The notes beneath the pieces are model-generated. The model did not search any database. It was not told the DNA's origin and was given only the letters and a program-made list of their open reading frames with translations. From positions 1 to 64,000 of the forward strand of contig JACYMD010000064.1 of NCBI GenBank assembly GCA_015272215.1: 64,000 nt of DNA, written 5' to 3'. Positions 9,296 to 19,800 of this stretch are shown here, one piece after another; the first letter of the stretch is position 1; every line of letters starts with the position of its first letter. This DNA comes from Rivularia sp. T60_A2020_040 (lineage in GTDB: Bacteria > Cyanobacteriota > Cyanobacteriia > Cyanobacteriales > Nostocaceae). A program made the position numbers and the translations under genes.

Positions 9296-9380
9296 ACTAC
9301 AAGATTTGAATCAAATTTGAATATACTTTCTTAAGCGCTTTTTAGTTAGTCTGTGAGAAAATACTTTCTAAGTTTAAAAA

Positions 9381-9827
9381 TTAATCAGACTTGTTGGATT
9401 TGTCTACAATTGTTTTTAAACGATGAATTATCCAAGGGGTTCCACGATATTTGCCGTTAACTTGTTCTTGAATAAATTCTGTATTTACAATATCTACTTG
9501 ATAATTAGTACCGCGATATTGACGAGTAACTGGTTTTTTTACTGTCTCTGATGGAGAAACAGTTTGATTTTGATGATTTTGATGATAATTATTTCCCCGT
9601 TGTTCAAATTTGAGTTGATATTCATTTTGCTGTAATAATTTATTAGTAGTAAGTAACACTACAACTAACAAAAACACCTGGATTTCCCAAGGAGCTAAAA
9701 TCAAACTGAACACAAGGCTAATAATTGCGAATAAACCTGCGAGATATCCCACTTCATCGCTACATTTTTTAAAAATATAGCCAGTAATTACACAGATAAA
9801 AAGTGGAATCAGAAAAAATAAAGGCAT
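9381..9827 (-). CDS. Membrane protein with DUF4278-like tail, 148 aa
   Basis: About 65 N-terminal residues form two to three hydrophobic segments. A glutamine/asparagine-rich linker follows, then a soluble tail with two YRGT motifs (RQYRGTNYQ and GKYRGTPWIIHR) about 30 residues apart. Paired YRG motifs resemble the cyanobacterial DUF4278 family; this assignment is from memory of the motif and no function is known. The gene is monocistronic, facing pyrB tail to tail and divergent from tex. The start MPLFFLIPLF gives a good membrane entry. Confidence 0.6.
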   Translation of the reverse strand: MPLFFLIPLFICVITGYIFKKCSDEVGYLAGLFAIISLVFSLILAPWEIQVFLLVVVLLTTNKLLQQNEYQLKFEQRGNNYHQNHQNQTVSPSETVKKPVTRQYRGTNYQVDIVNTEFIQEQVNGKYRGTPWIIHRLKTIVDKSNKSD

Positions 9828-10100
9828 CTTTTCTCAACTCCGAATTCTAAGCATTTGCTTTGATACAAAAATTATCGTTCTGCTATTGTAACCAGATATA
9901 ACCGATATTACACCTTTTCGGTTTTTTTGCTACAACTTCTTACATATATAAACAGTATATCGGACTGATATTCCGAATTTTATTTGTTGTTTAGTATATT
10001 AGCTTATTTTTATATACTAGCGCTCGAACTTGAATACTCGAATAATATTATAGACGTAGAATTACCTTTAATACGGTGTTCCTTTAATAATTGCAGAACA

Positions 10101-12260
10101 ATGTTGAATATTCCCCAACTGTTAGCCACTGAACTGAATCTCCAGCCTTTTCAGGTGGAAAATGCGCTCTCGTTATTTGCAGAAGGTGCAACTATTCCGT
10201 TTGTTGCCCGTTACCGTAAGGAGCGTACTGGTGAGATGAATGAAACCCAGTTGCGTGATTTATCCGATAGGTATACTTACCTTACTGAATTAGAGGCAAG
10301 GAAATCAGTAGTTTTAAATGCGATCGCTGAACAAGGTAAACTTAGTGATGAGTTGAAACAGCAAATCGAGTTATGTTTACAAAAAACAGAGTTGGAAGAT
10401 TTGTATTTACCTTATCGTCCTAAACGTCGGACTCGCGCTACTATTGCCAAAGAAAAGGGACTCGAACAATTAGCGGAGTTGATTAAGTCGTTGAATGTGA
10501 AAGGTGGTGTGTCAGGGGATTTGAATGCAGAAGCAGCGAAGTATATAAGTACAGAGAAAGGTGTTGAAAGCGCAGCAGAGGCGCTCAAAGGTGCTAGTGA
10601 TATATTAGCGGAAGAAGTGGCAGAGAAGGCTCATTTAAGGGCATATTTACGGGAGTTGCTGTTAAAATCGGGGGTATTTGTTTCTCGCATCAAAGATGAA
10701 TATCCCGAAGGAACGACAAAGTATGAAATGTACCGCGATTATCAGATGAAAGTTAGTAATATTGCCCCTCATAATATGTTGGCTTTGTGTCGCGGAGATA
10801 AGGAGAAAATATTAAGTTACGAAATTGCTTTTGATGAAGATGATGTGCTTTCTTATTTGGAATATCAAGAAATTCGTAGTCAACAGCCAGAAATTCGTAA
10901 GTTTTATCAACAAATGCTCAAAGATGCATTTAACCGTTTGATGAAAAATTCATTGATCAATGAAGTAATATCTGAGAAGAAAGAATATGCAGATATTGAG
11001 TCTATCAAAACATTTGAAACCAATTTACGTAACTTATTGCTGTCAGCACCAGCGGGGATGAAACCAGCGATTGCAATTGATCCAGGATTTAGAACTGGGT
11101 GTAAGGTGGCGATTTTGGATGAAACGGGGAAGTTTCTGGAGTATCAAGCGGTATTTCCCCATACAGGAGCCGGAAAACGCAGTGAAGCTGTAAAAACGCT
11201 GCAAAATCTCATTGAAAAATACAACGTTGAATTAATCGCGATTGGTAACGGTACAGCTTCCCGTGAAACTGACGAATTTGTCGCTGAAGTCATGGAAAAT
11301 ATGCAGCGTAAACCAATTAAAGTCATGGTTAACGAGTCGGGTGCGTCTATATATTCAGCGAGTAAAGTCGCGATCGCAGAATTCCCCAATTTAGATATTA
11401 CCGTGCGCGGAGCCATTAGTATCGGTCGTCGTTTACAAGATCCGTTAGCGGAATTAGTCAAAATTGACCCCAAATCCATTGGTGTGGGACAATATCAACA
11501 TGATGTAGACCAAAAATTGCTGAAAAAGAAATTAGATGAAACGGTAGAAAGCTGTGTGAACTACGTTGGTGTTGACTTAAATACAGCATCTATTGAACTT
11601 TTAACTTCTGTTTCCGGGATTACGTCTAGCATTGCGAATAATATTGTCCAATATCGTAATCAAAATGGTGCTTTCAAAAATCGTCGTCAATTGTTGAAAG
11701 TTCCCAAATTAGGGCCAAAAGCTTTTGAACAAGCAGCAGGTTTTTTGAGAATTCGTGGTGGTGAAAATCCTTTAGATAATACCGCAGTGCATCCCGAAAG
11801 TTATGCGGTGGTGAAAAATATTGCTTCAGATTTGAATTTGGAATTAAATCAAGTTACTCAAATTGCCGAAAATCTCAAAAAAGCTGATTTAAAGAAATAT
11901 GTTACCGATACTGTAGGTGAACCGACATTAAGGGATATCATCGGGGAATTAGAAAAACCTGGAAGAGATCCTCGTGCTGAGTTTAAGTATGCGACTTTTA
12001 AAGAAGGAATCAACGAGATTAGTGATTTAGAAGTCGGAATGGAATTAGAAGGAATTATTACAAATGTGGCAAATTTTGGCGCTTTTGTAGATGTGGGGGT
12101 ACATCAAGACGGTTTGGTACATATATCTCAACTTGTAGATCGATTTGTCAAAGATCCTAAAGAAGTGGTGAAAGTTGGAGAAGTTGTGAAAGTTAAGGTG
12201 TTGGAAGTTAATCAAAAATTAAAGCGAATTGGTTTGTCGATGAAAGCTGTTAGGCAATAA
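10101..12260 (+). CDS. tex: Tex-family S1 RNA-binding transcription accessory protein, 719 aa
   Basis: This matches the Tex/YqgF-like multidomain protein. An N-terminal helical domain begins MLNIPQLLATELNL and includes the family motif ATIPFVARYRKERTG. A YqgF/RNase H-like domain contains AIDPGFRTGCKVAILD. Helix-hairpin-helix repeats (SVSGITSSIANNIVQYR) follow, and a C-terminal S1 domain (GIITNVANFGAFVDVGVHQD). The frame is open to 9984, but the first 39 codons are not family-like, so ATG 10101 is chosen, giving the normal length. Tex binds nucleic acid and RNA polymerase-associated complexes; its exact cyanobacterial role is unclear. Confidence 0.93.
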   Translation: MLNIPQLLATELNLQPFQVENALSLFAEGATIPFVARYRKERTGEMNETQLRDLSDRYTYLTELEARKSVVLNAIAEQGKLSDELKQQIELCLQKTELEDLYLPYRPKRRTRATIAKEKGLEQLAELIKSLNVKGGVSGDLNAEAAKYISTEKGVESAAEALKGASDILAEEVAEKAHLRAYLRELLLKSGVFVSRIKDEYPEGTTKYEMYRDYQMKVSNIAPHNMLALCRGDKEKILSYEIAFDEDDVLSYLEYQEIRSQQPEIRKFYQQMLKDAFNRLMKNSLINEVISEKKEYADIESIKTFETNLRNLLLSAPAGMKPAIAIDPGFRTGCKVAILDETGKFLEYQAVFPHTGAGKRSEAVKTLQNLIEKYNVELIAIGNGTASRETDEFVAEVMENMQRKPIKVMVNESGASIYSASKVAIAEFPNLDITVRGAISIGRRLQDPLAELVKIDPKSIGVGQYQHDVDQKLLKKKLDETVESCVNYVGVDLNTASIELLTSVSGITSSIANNIVQYRNQNGAFKNRRQLLKVPKLGPKAFEQAAGFLRIRGGENPLDNTAVHPESYAVVKNIASDLNLELNQVTQIAENLKKADLKKYVTDTVGEPTLRDIIGELEKPGRDPRAEFKYATFKEGINEISDLEVGMELEGIITNVANFGAFVDVGVHQDGLVHISQLVDRFVKDPKEVVKVGEVVKVKVLEVNQKLKRIGLSMKAVRQ

Positions 12261-12276
12261 ACAAATTAATCATGTA

Positions 12277-12301
12277 GAGACGGGGCGTATTGCTACGTCT
12301 C
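12277..12301. repeat. GAGACG-type palindrome after tex
   Basis: An imperfect copy (GAGACGGGGC...GCTACGTCTC) of a short dispersed palindrome, starting 17 bp after the tex stop. Related copies are at 16764, 30797 and about 60261. Confidence 0.6.
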
Positions 12302-12350
12302 CCGGTATTTCGGATTGTATCGAGAATTCTCAAATAATATATTTATTTTT

Positions 12351-12396
12351 TTAACGCAGAGGCACGCAAAGGTAAACGCAAAGGTACGCGGAGTTT
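12351..12396. repeat. CGCAGAGG/CGCAAAGG dispersed repeat
   Basis: Degenerate tandem units (ACGCAGAGGC, ACGCAAAGGT) of a CTCTGCG-type family also seen at 20385, 48322 and 57180. The rest of the 368-bp gap between tex and the next gene shows nothing else recognisable. Confidence 0.6.
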
Positions 12397-12628
12397 TGGT
12401 TTTTTTTAGCTCCCGAAATAATTGCAAAATTAGAAGATATCCTGAATTGCCATTATTGAAGTTGTAGCTAGTAATTGGGAATTAAGAAAGAAATGTATTT
12501 TAATTTACTTGTTATCGAGTTTGGACTTTGTAACAATTGTCAAAATCAAGATAATTATTTCTGCTTTTAATCGGGTATCATATCTCTACTTAGTTTAAGT
12601 TAAACCCTAAATTAATCAACTTAAAATT

Positions 12629-12862
12629 ATGCCACTTGAGTTAATTGTTTTAATCGCTGCATTAGTTGTTGCCTTTATAGTTTTTAAGGCTTTATTAAAT
12701 GTCTTAAAAACAACTATTAGTACCGCGATCGCGCTTTTTGTGATTGTGGTTATTTTGAGTATGTTTGGTATTACTCCGGAAGATTTAATCAGAGAAATTA
12801 CTAACTTACCTCAAACTTTGATACGCTTATTTCCGCAAACACAAACACAAATAAACTTTTAA
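12629..12862 (+). CDS. Small hydrophobic protein, 77 aa
   Basis: The product has two adjoining hydrophobic segments (MPLELIVLIAALVVAFIVF, then TAIALFVIVVILSMF) and a short amphipathic tail. It is presumably an inner- or thylakoid-membrane peptide. I do not recognise the family. It is isolated, and converges with the MltA-like gene. Confidence 0.5.
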   Translation: MPLELIVLIAALVVAFIVFKALLNVLKTTISTAIALFVIVVILSMFGITPEDLIREITNLPQTLIRLFPQTQTQINF

Positions 12863-12912
12863 GATTCAAGATACAAATAGTTTATTTGAATGATTTTTGA
12901 ATGATTTAGAAA

Positions 12913-14238
12913 TTATTTTTTAATCAAAATATAAGCTGTAGCATAAGTTGGTAATTGCTTAATATATTGATTGAAACTATTTTGATTTGGGAAAATACCT
13001 GCAAGAAAATCAAGTTGATAAAAGTTGGGTAAAAATGCCCCACCAGTATCAGCCATAACTCCCATTCTCAGTTGTTTGCGTCCATTTTGCATATACTCCA
13101 TGACAATCATTCTACCTAAACCAATATTGAGTACATCACCAGCAAAAGTTACTCCTGGTTTAATTGATATCTTTTCATCAATTTTATAACCATAACCTTT
13201 AATATCTTTAACTTCTCTAAAATACCAGTAACGCTTTTGAGAACGTCTATTTAAACCTTTGACATAGGGAATTTTGTTACTTCTATCAACGTTAAAATAA
13301 GCCGAAGAACCACCACCTAAATCAACAAGTATAGTGCCTTGCATTAAGGCTTCTTCTAACCCTTCTCTAGTCATATAAACAATCGGTTCAACTTTACCAA
13401 ATTCCTTGCCACCAGGTTCATAAATACCAGACAATACATCTTGTTTTGTATATTTAGTGTAAAACTCATCTGTATTTGCATTGTCTTTGAGGCTGTAGAG
13501 AGGAATATTAAATTTAGCAGTTTTCTTGCGAGAACCGGGATGAACAAAAACAGCGTATTTGGTAATTCGTAAATTTTTACGTTGGGGTTCTTTGGGATTA
13601 TAAGCAGACCATTTAATCACGCGAAAGTTTGAGTTGATAAAATTGGGGTCTTGTAAACGAGTTGTGCGATTGTTTGCAATATCTTCTTGTAATATAGTAA
13701 TCATAAAATCAAGAGTTTTGGTAATATCTTCTACAGATACATTTTGAGTTTCCAATACCCCCGGGCGTAAAATATTTGGGTCATTATTGGCATGGTCTTG
13801 ATAATATTTTCTTGTATTTATTAAAGTCGCTAATAAGTCTCCTTGATTAAAATTAATTTTATTCCCAGATAATTGAGCAGAACTAAATAACTTATTGCCA
13901 TTAATACTAAATTGATATTTTTCTAATTCGTCAATAACTTTGTAAGCTTGAGATAGTAGTTGCGGTTGATATAAAGTATTTGTAAAAGTATTTGTATTGC
14001 TTGAAGGTTGATTTTGACAAGGTGCAGAATTATTTGAATTACACGATGTAGGTAAAAACGAAAAATTAGCAGTTAATTTAAGACTTGAATTGAGTAAATT
14101 TTGCTGTTGCGGATGCACAGGAGAATTTTTTTGTATCAACTGCTGACTTGGCGATTGACCATAAGCATAATTACTTAGATTTCCAGCCAATAAAAAACCA
14201 ATACTACCGATCACAAAACGCATTTTTGGGATAAACAT
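12913..14238 (-). CDS. Exported MltA/3D-domain-like protein, 441 aa
   Basis: A signal peptide (KMRFVIGSIGFLLAGNLSNYAYGQ) leads to a linker rich in Ser, Asn and Gln and then a region laid out like cyanobacterial lytic transglycosylase MltA. A helical segment (FNQGDLLATLINTRKYYQDH) precedes LSGIYEP, like the LTGYYEP of MltA, then YMTREGLEEALMQGT, like the MltA TRaxIexGAL motif. The C-terminal double-psi barrel contains GVMADTGGAF, matching the QDTGGAI segment that carries the catalytic aspartate. Similarity is by motif only and the protein is diverged, so activity on peptidoglycan is inferred. It is monocistronic, with an internal start context near 14238. Confidence 0.55.
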   Translation of the reverse strand: MFIPKMRFVIGSIGFLLAGNLSNYAYGQSPSQQLIQKNSPVHPQQQNLLNSSLKLTANFSFLPTSCNSNNSAPCQNQPSSNTNTFTNTLYQPQLLSQAYKVIDELEKYQFSINGNKLFSSAQLSGNKINFNQGDLLATLINTRKYYQDHANNDPNILRPGVLETQNVSVEDITKTLDFMITILQEDIANNRTTRLQDPNFINSNFRVIKWSAYNPKEPQRKNLRITKYAVFVHPGSRKKTAKFNIPLYSLKDNANTDEFYTKYTKQDVLSGIYEPGGKEFGKVEPIVYMTREGLEEALMQGTILVDLGGGSSAYFNVDRSNKIPYVKGLNRRSQKRYWYFREVKDIKGYGYKIDEKISIKPGVTFAGDVLNIGLGRMIVMEYMQNGRKQLRMGVMADTGGAFLPNFYQLDFLAGIFPNQNSFNQYIKQLPTYATAYILIKK

Positions 14239-14668
14239 TTCTAGAAAATTGATTACTTACTTTTTACTTTTTACTTTTTGATATACCAGAACTCGAACAA
14301 TACGTCAAAGGTGAATAATTTTATCGATACTCTCGATTTAAATACTCCCTGTAAATAAAATTCAACCGATATAGCATAGCTAGAATTGTTAATCGGTTTT
14401 TCTGTTCCCTTTGCTGTAAAAATCGAAATTAATAATATATTTTGCGTTTCTTGATAATTACGATAAATCTATTACTATGTATTGTTGTACATCTCTCTTG
14501 AGCGGGAAACATTAAACGTCATAAGCATACCTAAAGTTAGTTTTCAGGTTAACTGCGATCGCTCATACTGCAAGCAAACCGAAAAATTAATCATTAATCA
14601 AGAATAGGTATTAAAACCGACTCTCTAAATTACGAACTCAGAATTACTAATTACAATACAAAATTATT
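14239..14668. other. Intergenic region, divergent promoters
   Basis: This 430-bp AT-rich spacer lies between two divergent genes. It contains a triplicated TACTTTTT run near 14251-14278 and a HIP1 octamer (GCGATCGC) near 14556. No gene or clear operator is visible. Confidence 0.4.
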
Positions 14669-15511
14669 ATGCGTTGGGAATTTGGTCGAAGAAGCGATAA
14701 TGTTGAAGACAGACGCGGTAGAAAAGTTTCTCCCGGTGTAGTTGGTGGTGGTATTGGTGGTTTGGTTCTCACTTTAATTGCGATTTTTTTGGGTGTAGAT
14801 CCAGCTATTATTAACCAAGTGATACCTGAAAATGATGGTTCAAGTCCAACTCAAACAACTTCTCAACCCAAAGACGAGATGGGACAATTTGTTTCTGTGG
14901 TACTCGCTGATACCGAAGATACTTGGAATAACCTATTTCGACGCATGGGAAAAGATTATCAAGAACCAAATTTGGTGTTGTTTGATGATGCTGTACAATC
15001 AGCTTGCGGTTATGCAAATGCTGCGGTTGGTCCTTTTTACTGTCCTCCAGACCAAAAAGTATATCTGGATTTAAGCTTTTTTCGAGATTTAAAAAATCAA
15101 CTTGGCGCACCCGGAGATTTTGCTCAAGCATATGTAATTGCTCATGAAGTCGGACATCATGTCCAGAATTTGATGGGAATTACCAACAAAGTTAGAAGCA
15201 TCCAAAATCGAGCCAGCCGAGTTCAAGCAAATCAACTTTCTGTGAGATTAGAGTTACAAGCAGACTGTTTCGCTGGTATTTGGGCTCATCACGCAGATAA
15301 ATCAAGACAAATTTTAGAACCTGGTGATATTGAAGAAGCCCTTAATGCTGCTTCAAGTATAGGAGATGACCGTTTACAAAGACAATCCCAAGGATATGTC
15401 GTTCCCGAATCCTTTACTCACGGAAGTTCAGCACAAAGGGTTAAATGGTTTAAGACAGGTTTTCAATCGGGTAGCGTTGAGCAATGTAATACTTTTGCAG
15501 TTGACAGTTGA
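14669..15511 (+). CDS. YpfJ-type neutral zinc metallopeptidase, 280 aa
   Basis: MRWEFGRRSDNVEDRRG is the typical start of this family. A single membrane anchor (~25-45) precedes a metallopeptidase domain. The zinc-binding HEVGHH is at residues ~159-164, and LELQADCFAGIWAH downstream supplies the third ligand region. The family is membrane-anchored; its substrate is unknown. The last codons (VDS, stop) lie inside the first CAACTGTC-type repeat units, so the natural C-terminus may have been trimmed or extended by repeat invasion. Confidence 0.88.
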   Translation: MRWEFGRRSDNVEDRRGRKVSPGVVGGGIGGLVLTLIAIFLGVDPAIINQVIPENDGSSPTQTTSQPKDEMGQFVSVVLADTEDTWNNLFRRMGKDYQEPNLVLFDDAVQSACGYANAAVGPFYCPPDQKVYLDLSFFRDLKNQLGAPGDFAQAYVIAHEVGHHVQNLMGITNKVRSIQNRASRVQANQLSVRLELQADCFAGIWAHHADKSRQILEPGDIEEALNAASSIGDDRLQRQSQGYVVPESFTHGSSAQRVKWFKTGFQSGSVEQCNTFAVDS

Positions 15512-15640
15512 CAGTTAATAGTTTTTATCACTCTCGGAAAACAATAAACTCAGCCATTATTTGAAACTTAAGATCAGTCTAAATTTGAGGTTTTATTTCC
15601 GATTAAAAGCTTCATCTTGAAGCTAAAACGATGAGATTAA

Positions 15641-15733
15641 TGTCAACTGTCAACTGTCCACTGTCAACTGTCCACTGTCAACTGTCCACTGTCCACTGTC
15701 CACTGTCAACTGTCAACTGTCCACTGTCAACTA
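15641..15733. repeat. Heptameric STRR, (C/A)ACTGTC units, about 13 copies
   Basis: About 93 bp of ACTGTCA and ACTGTCC heptamers separate two convergent genes. The array reaches the 3' end of the hydrolase gene. Confidence 0.9.
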
Positions 15734-16615
15734 ACTCTGTTTAAGCCACTCCAGAATCTGGGGATTAACTAAATCCGGCACTTCATCATGGGGACAGTGA
15801 CCTGCACCGGGAATTGGGACTATTTTGATGTCTTTACCGTTTTTGAGGGCTTCTTGGTACACTTTCGCGCCGCTAATTGGTGTCCACGGGTCGTCTGCAC
15901 CCCAAATTACTAATAACGGGCATTCGACTTTGGGTAATAATTCTTCTGGGGAATCACCGGGAGGTGCTGTCAAAATTGATGCAAATACTTGCTGTGCGCC
16001 TTGTTCGCATGAAGGTTGGTAAAGCATATCTACTAATTCGTCAGTGACAGCATTGCGATCGCGATAAACTTGGTAAAGTGTACGGCGAATTTGGGATTTT
16101 CTGCGAATATTATTAAATACAAATTTACCCGTTATCGGATGACTCACCAATTTGTTAAAAGAACCCATGACAAATCGTAATGGTGGATTGAGTTCGTGGG
16201 GACGATGGCTCAAACCTCCCGCTGCGTTGATTAAAACGGCTCCATTGGTGATTTCGGGATGTTCTACTGCAATAGTCAAACTAATCAATGCACCAACGGA
16301 GTTACCGATAAATACGGCTTTGTTTTGAATATGTTGTTGATGGAAGTCTTTGAGTAATTCCACCCATAAATCAACGCTGTAATTGATGGGGGCTTTATCG
16401 GAACCACCAAATCCTAATAAATCTAGGGCAAATACCTGATAACCAGCATCGGCTAATACGGGAATATTTTTCCGCCAATGTCCGATAGATGCACCGAAAC
16501 CGTGAATTAATACTAAAGGTTTTCCCGTACCCATGACGGTGTATTGAATTTTGTAACCTTTCCAATTCCAGAACAGTTTTTCAAAGGTGGTTGTTGATTT
16601 TGATGTAGTAGTCAC
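15731..16615 (-). CDS. Alpha/beta-fold hydrolase, 294 aa
   Basis: The alpha/beta hydrolase layout is complete: the oxyanion loop LIHGFGASIGHWRKN, the DLLGFGGSDKAP strand, the nucleophile elbow GNSVGA (Ser about residue 103), the acid in WGADDPWTP, and the histidine in PGAGHCPHDE. The HGFGAS...HWR and GFGxS pattern is common in cyanobacterial and plastid members related to pheophytinase-like hydrolases, but the substrate cannot be read from sequence. There is no signal peptide. It is transcribed alone; the giant Calx-beta gene lies upstream on the same strand. Confidence 0.85.
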   Translation of the reverse strand: MTTTSKSTTTFEKLFWNWKGYKIQYTVMGTGKPLVLIHGFGASIGHWRKNIPVLADAGYQVFALDLLGFGGSDKAPINYSVDLWVELLKDFHQQHIQNKAVFIGNSVGALISLTIAVEHPEITNGAVLINAAGGLSHRPHELNPPLRFVMGSFNKLVSHPITGKFVFNNIRRKSQIRRTLYQVYRDRNAVTDELVDMLYQPSCEQGAQQVFASILTAPPGDSPEELLPKVECPLLVIWGADDPWTPISGAKVYQEALKNGKDIKIVPIPGAGHCPHDEVPDLVNPQILEWLKQS

Positions 16616-16673
16616 GGTTTTTGTGAAGTTTAGTAAAGTCTTTTTTATTATGGTAACGGTTTATGGGTCTGAG

Positions 16674-16784
16674 AATTTTAGATTTTAGATTTTAGATTTT
16701 AGATTTTAGAACCCACGCAGGTGGATTTGGTTTGTGTCGCAGCGGTAACAAAGCGCCGGATAAAGACGTTGCAGTGCAACGTCT
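16674..16784. repeat. ATTTTAG repeats and a perfect AGACGTTGCA palindrome
   Basis: Five ATTTTAG heptamers (16674-16711) are followed by a perfect palindrome, AGACGTTGCA (16764-16773), G, TGCAACGTCT (16775-16784). The palindrome is 29 bp past the 3' end of the next minus-strand gene. Confidence 0.75.
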
Positions 16785-16812
16785 CTACATTAATTTTTTG
16801 TGGGGATTAATT

Positions 16813-19800
16813 TTATGTATTTAGACTAAAATCAATTTTGACGATAATATCATTAAAATCGCGATCGCCACCTCCTTTTAAATCTTCAAAACCAAAGATG
16901 TTATCACCGAGCATCATTACGTGGTCTGCATTGTCGGAATTAGCACCAAGGAATGGGAAGTAAATATCCGTAAATGTATCAAAAGTGCCATCAACTATTA
17001 AAAAAGGTGCGAATATTGCACCGGGTTCAAATTCACCTGTAAAGGTTGCTGTAGATTGGTTTTTAACGCTGAGTTCAATGTTAGTAATCCGGTTTTCAAC
17101 TGCGGCTTTTGCGTAACCTTCTTGTCCAATTAATATATCAGCTACACCATCACCGTTAGTATCGATACCGCCATTTTCATCAGCTACTTGGAAGAAACCT
17201 ACCACATTATTAAATGTAGCTTCGCGGTGAATGGTAAAGGTTGCTTTTTGTTTGACGGTTATTTCGGTACTTCTAAAGTCAAGCACTTCAATGGTTTCTT
17301 GTAATCTGCTACCAATAGCTTTTTTGGCTTTACCATCCAATTTCATATTGATTTTGACACCTTCAAAGTCTAAATCAAAGCCATTTGTTTCAACTTCGGA
17401 TATTTGTAAGAAGTTAGCATCCGAAAAAGTTAGTTGGGATAACTGAATTTGACCTTTTTTGACACTATCAATAGTGCCGTTTTTGACTGAGAAGAAACGG
17501 AAGTTGGTATCACTACTAAATTCCAGAATTTTTTCAATATTAGTATCAAAACCTTGAGGTGCATTTCCTAATACAGAAAAGATGCTTTGAGAGCGTTTTA
17601 AAGCGACTTCTATATACTTTTCATCGTCGGTAGAAATTCCATCGATAGTTCCTTGTTCATCATCAACGGTAAAGAAACCAATTTCTTTTATTTCTTGGAT
17701 ACTTTTACTTTTGAAAGAAAACTTGAGCGAAGATTTACCACCTTTAAAACTGAAGCTTTTATTACTTTTAGATGTTAAAGTAAATTTCCCTTCGTCATCT
17801 CCATCATCATCGTCGTCATCATCATCATCATTATTATTATTACCAATTATTCCACCTAAATTTTTATCGTCATCATCGTCGTCGTCATCGTCATCATCGT
17901 CATCATCGTCATCATCGTCATCATCATCGTCATTATTATTATTACCAATTATTCCACCTAAATTTTTATCGTCATCATCGTCGTCATCGTCGTCGTCATC
18001 GTCATCATCGTCATCATCATCGTCATTATTATTATTACTAATTATTTCACCTAAATTTTTATCGTCGTCATCGTCATCTCCATCATCATTATTACTATTT
18101 TTAGTGATAGTGATAGTACTCATAGAGATATCTGTGGTGACAACTTTATAATCACGTGTTGTTTCCAAGCTTAAAGCAATAGTTTCATCTACTGTACTTG
18201 TACCACTGGTAATATTTAAAGTGACATTAGCAGTATTTTCTCCTGCTTTAAAGGTAATTTTTCCTTTACTACCATCAAAATTTTCAGCACCTGTTAAAGT
18301 GTAATCTTGATTGAAAATTGCACTACCAGAAATAGTAAAATCAATAGTTAAAGCCGCAGTAATTTTACCCGTGCGAGTGAAAGTATAACTAACTGGATTC
18401 TGACTACCTTTAATAATATTATTGGAACTAACTGTAAAGGAAATTTCTGGTTTATCTTCTGCTAAAGCGACAAGGAAGCTATCAGATTGATTTTGAGCAG
18501 TAAGAATTTTATCGTCAAAAGTGGCTTCTTGGTAAAAAGCACCGGCAATGTAGATTTTGCCATTTTTGACAGCAATATCGGATATGTCATCTGCATTCAT
18601 ACCACCGATATTTTGCAGCCATTTTACTTCACCATTATTACCAAACTTAGTGATAAAAGCGTTGTAATTGCCATCTTCACTAGTTTCCCCACCTTCATCG
18701 TAAAGCATGAAGTTACTAACACTCATACTTTTACTCTGATAATATCCGGTGACATAGGTATCGCCCATTTCGTCTACAGCAATACCTTCAATTTCAACAT
18801 CATTGTCGTTTTCAATGTCGAAGTCTTTCGCCCATAATACATTACTTTTATTATCTAATTTAGCAACAAATACATCTCCATTTTCACCACCTTCAAGAGT
18901 TGTATTACCAAGTTGAAGGGTTCCTTCAAATTCTCCAGTAATAAAAGTATTGGCTTGATTATCTATTGCAATATCGAATGCTGCAAGATAACTACTATTT
19001 GTGAATTTCTTTTCCCACCCTTTGGTACCTGAGCTATCAAATTGAGTGACTGTGATACTTTTTTGATCAACTCCAGTCATCAACTGATAGGAATTACTAT
19101 CTTTATCTACAACAATATCTTGAGCAAAGTGATTGCTATTCTCCTCACCTAATTTTTTCACCCACAAACCATCACCCTTACTATCAAGCTTGGCAGCGAA
19201 AGCATAATCAAATAAACTGGTAACAAAGGGTGTACCAAACTTGATTTCTCCTCTAGATTCTCCGGTAAGATAGATATTATTTTGACTGTCTACATCAATA
19301 CCAGAAACTTCGTCATTGTTTGTACTACCAAAGTTTTTTGACCATAATTGTTCACCATTTGTATCCAGCTTAGTAACAAAAATATCACTTAATTTACCAC
19401 CTGAAATAGAAGATTCGTTAGAAGTAATTGAATTATTAAATGTTCCAGTAAAATAGATATTACCATTAGTATCTACAGCAATATCTTCAACTTGCTCTTC
19501 ATTAGTAGTACCAAAACTTTTTACCCAATTAAATTTTCCTTGTTTGTCTAATTTAGCGACGAAAACATCAGAATCACCTTGAGATGTTAGAGATTCATCA
19601 CCAACAGTAACTGTACCTAAAAAATCTCCAGTGACATAAGTATTTCCTTGATTATCCACAGTAAGGAATTCGTAACCAAAAGTATCGCTACCAAACTGCT
19701 CTCCCCAATCTAAACTTAACTTAGGATCGTCATTGCTAATAACGCTCATCACCATCACATCTTCATTTGAAGATAGTCGTTTTAGTTGATTATTTGAAGA

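Noticed and set aside
17711-18151. Plus-strand open frame encoding a long poly-Ser protein
   Set aside because: It is the reverse complement of the Asp-codon tract of the Calx-beta gene (GAT/GAC reads ATC/GTC and, in this phase, TCA/TCG). No ribosome-binding site or family features.
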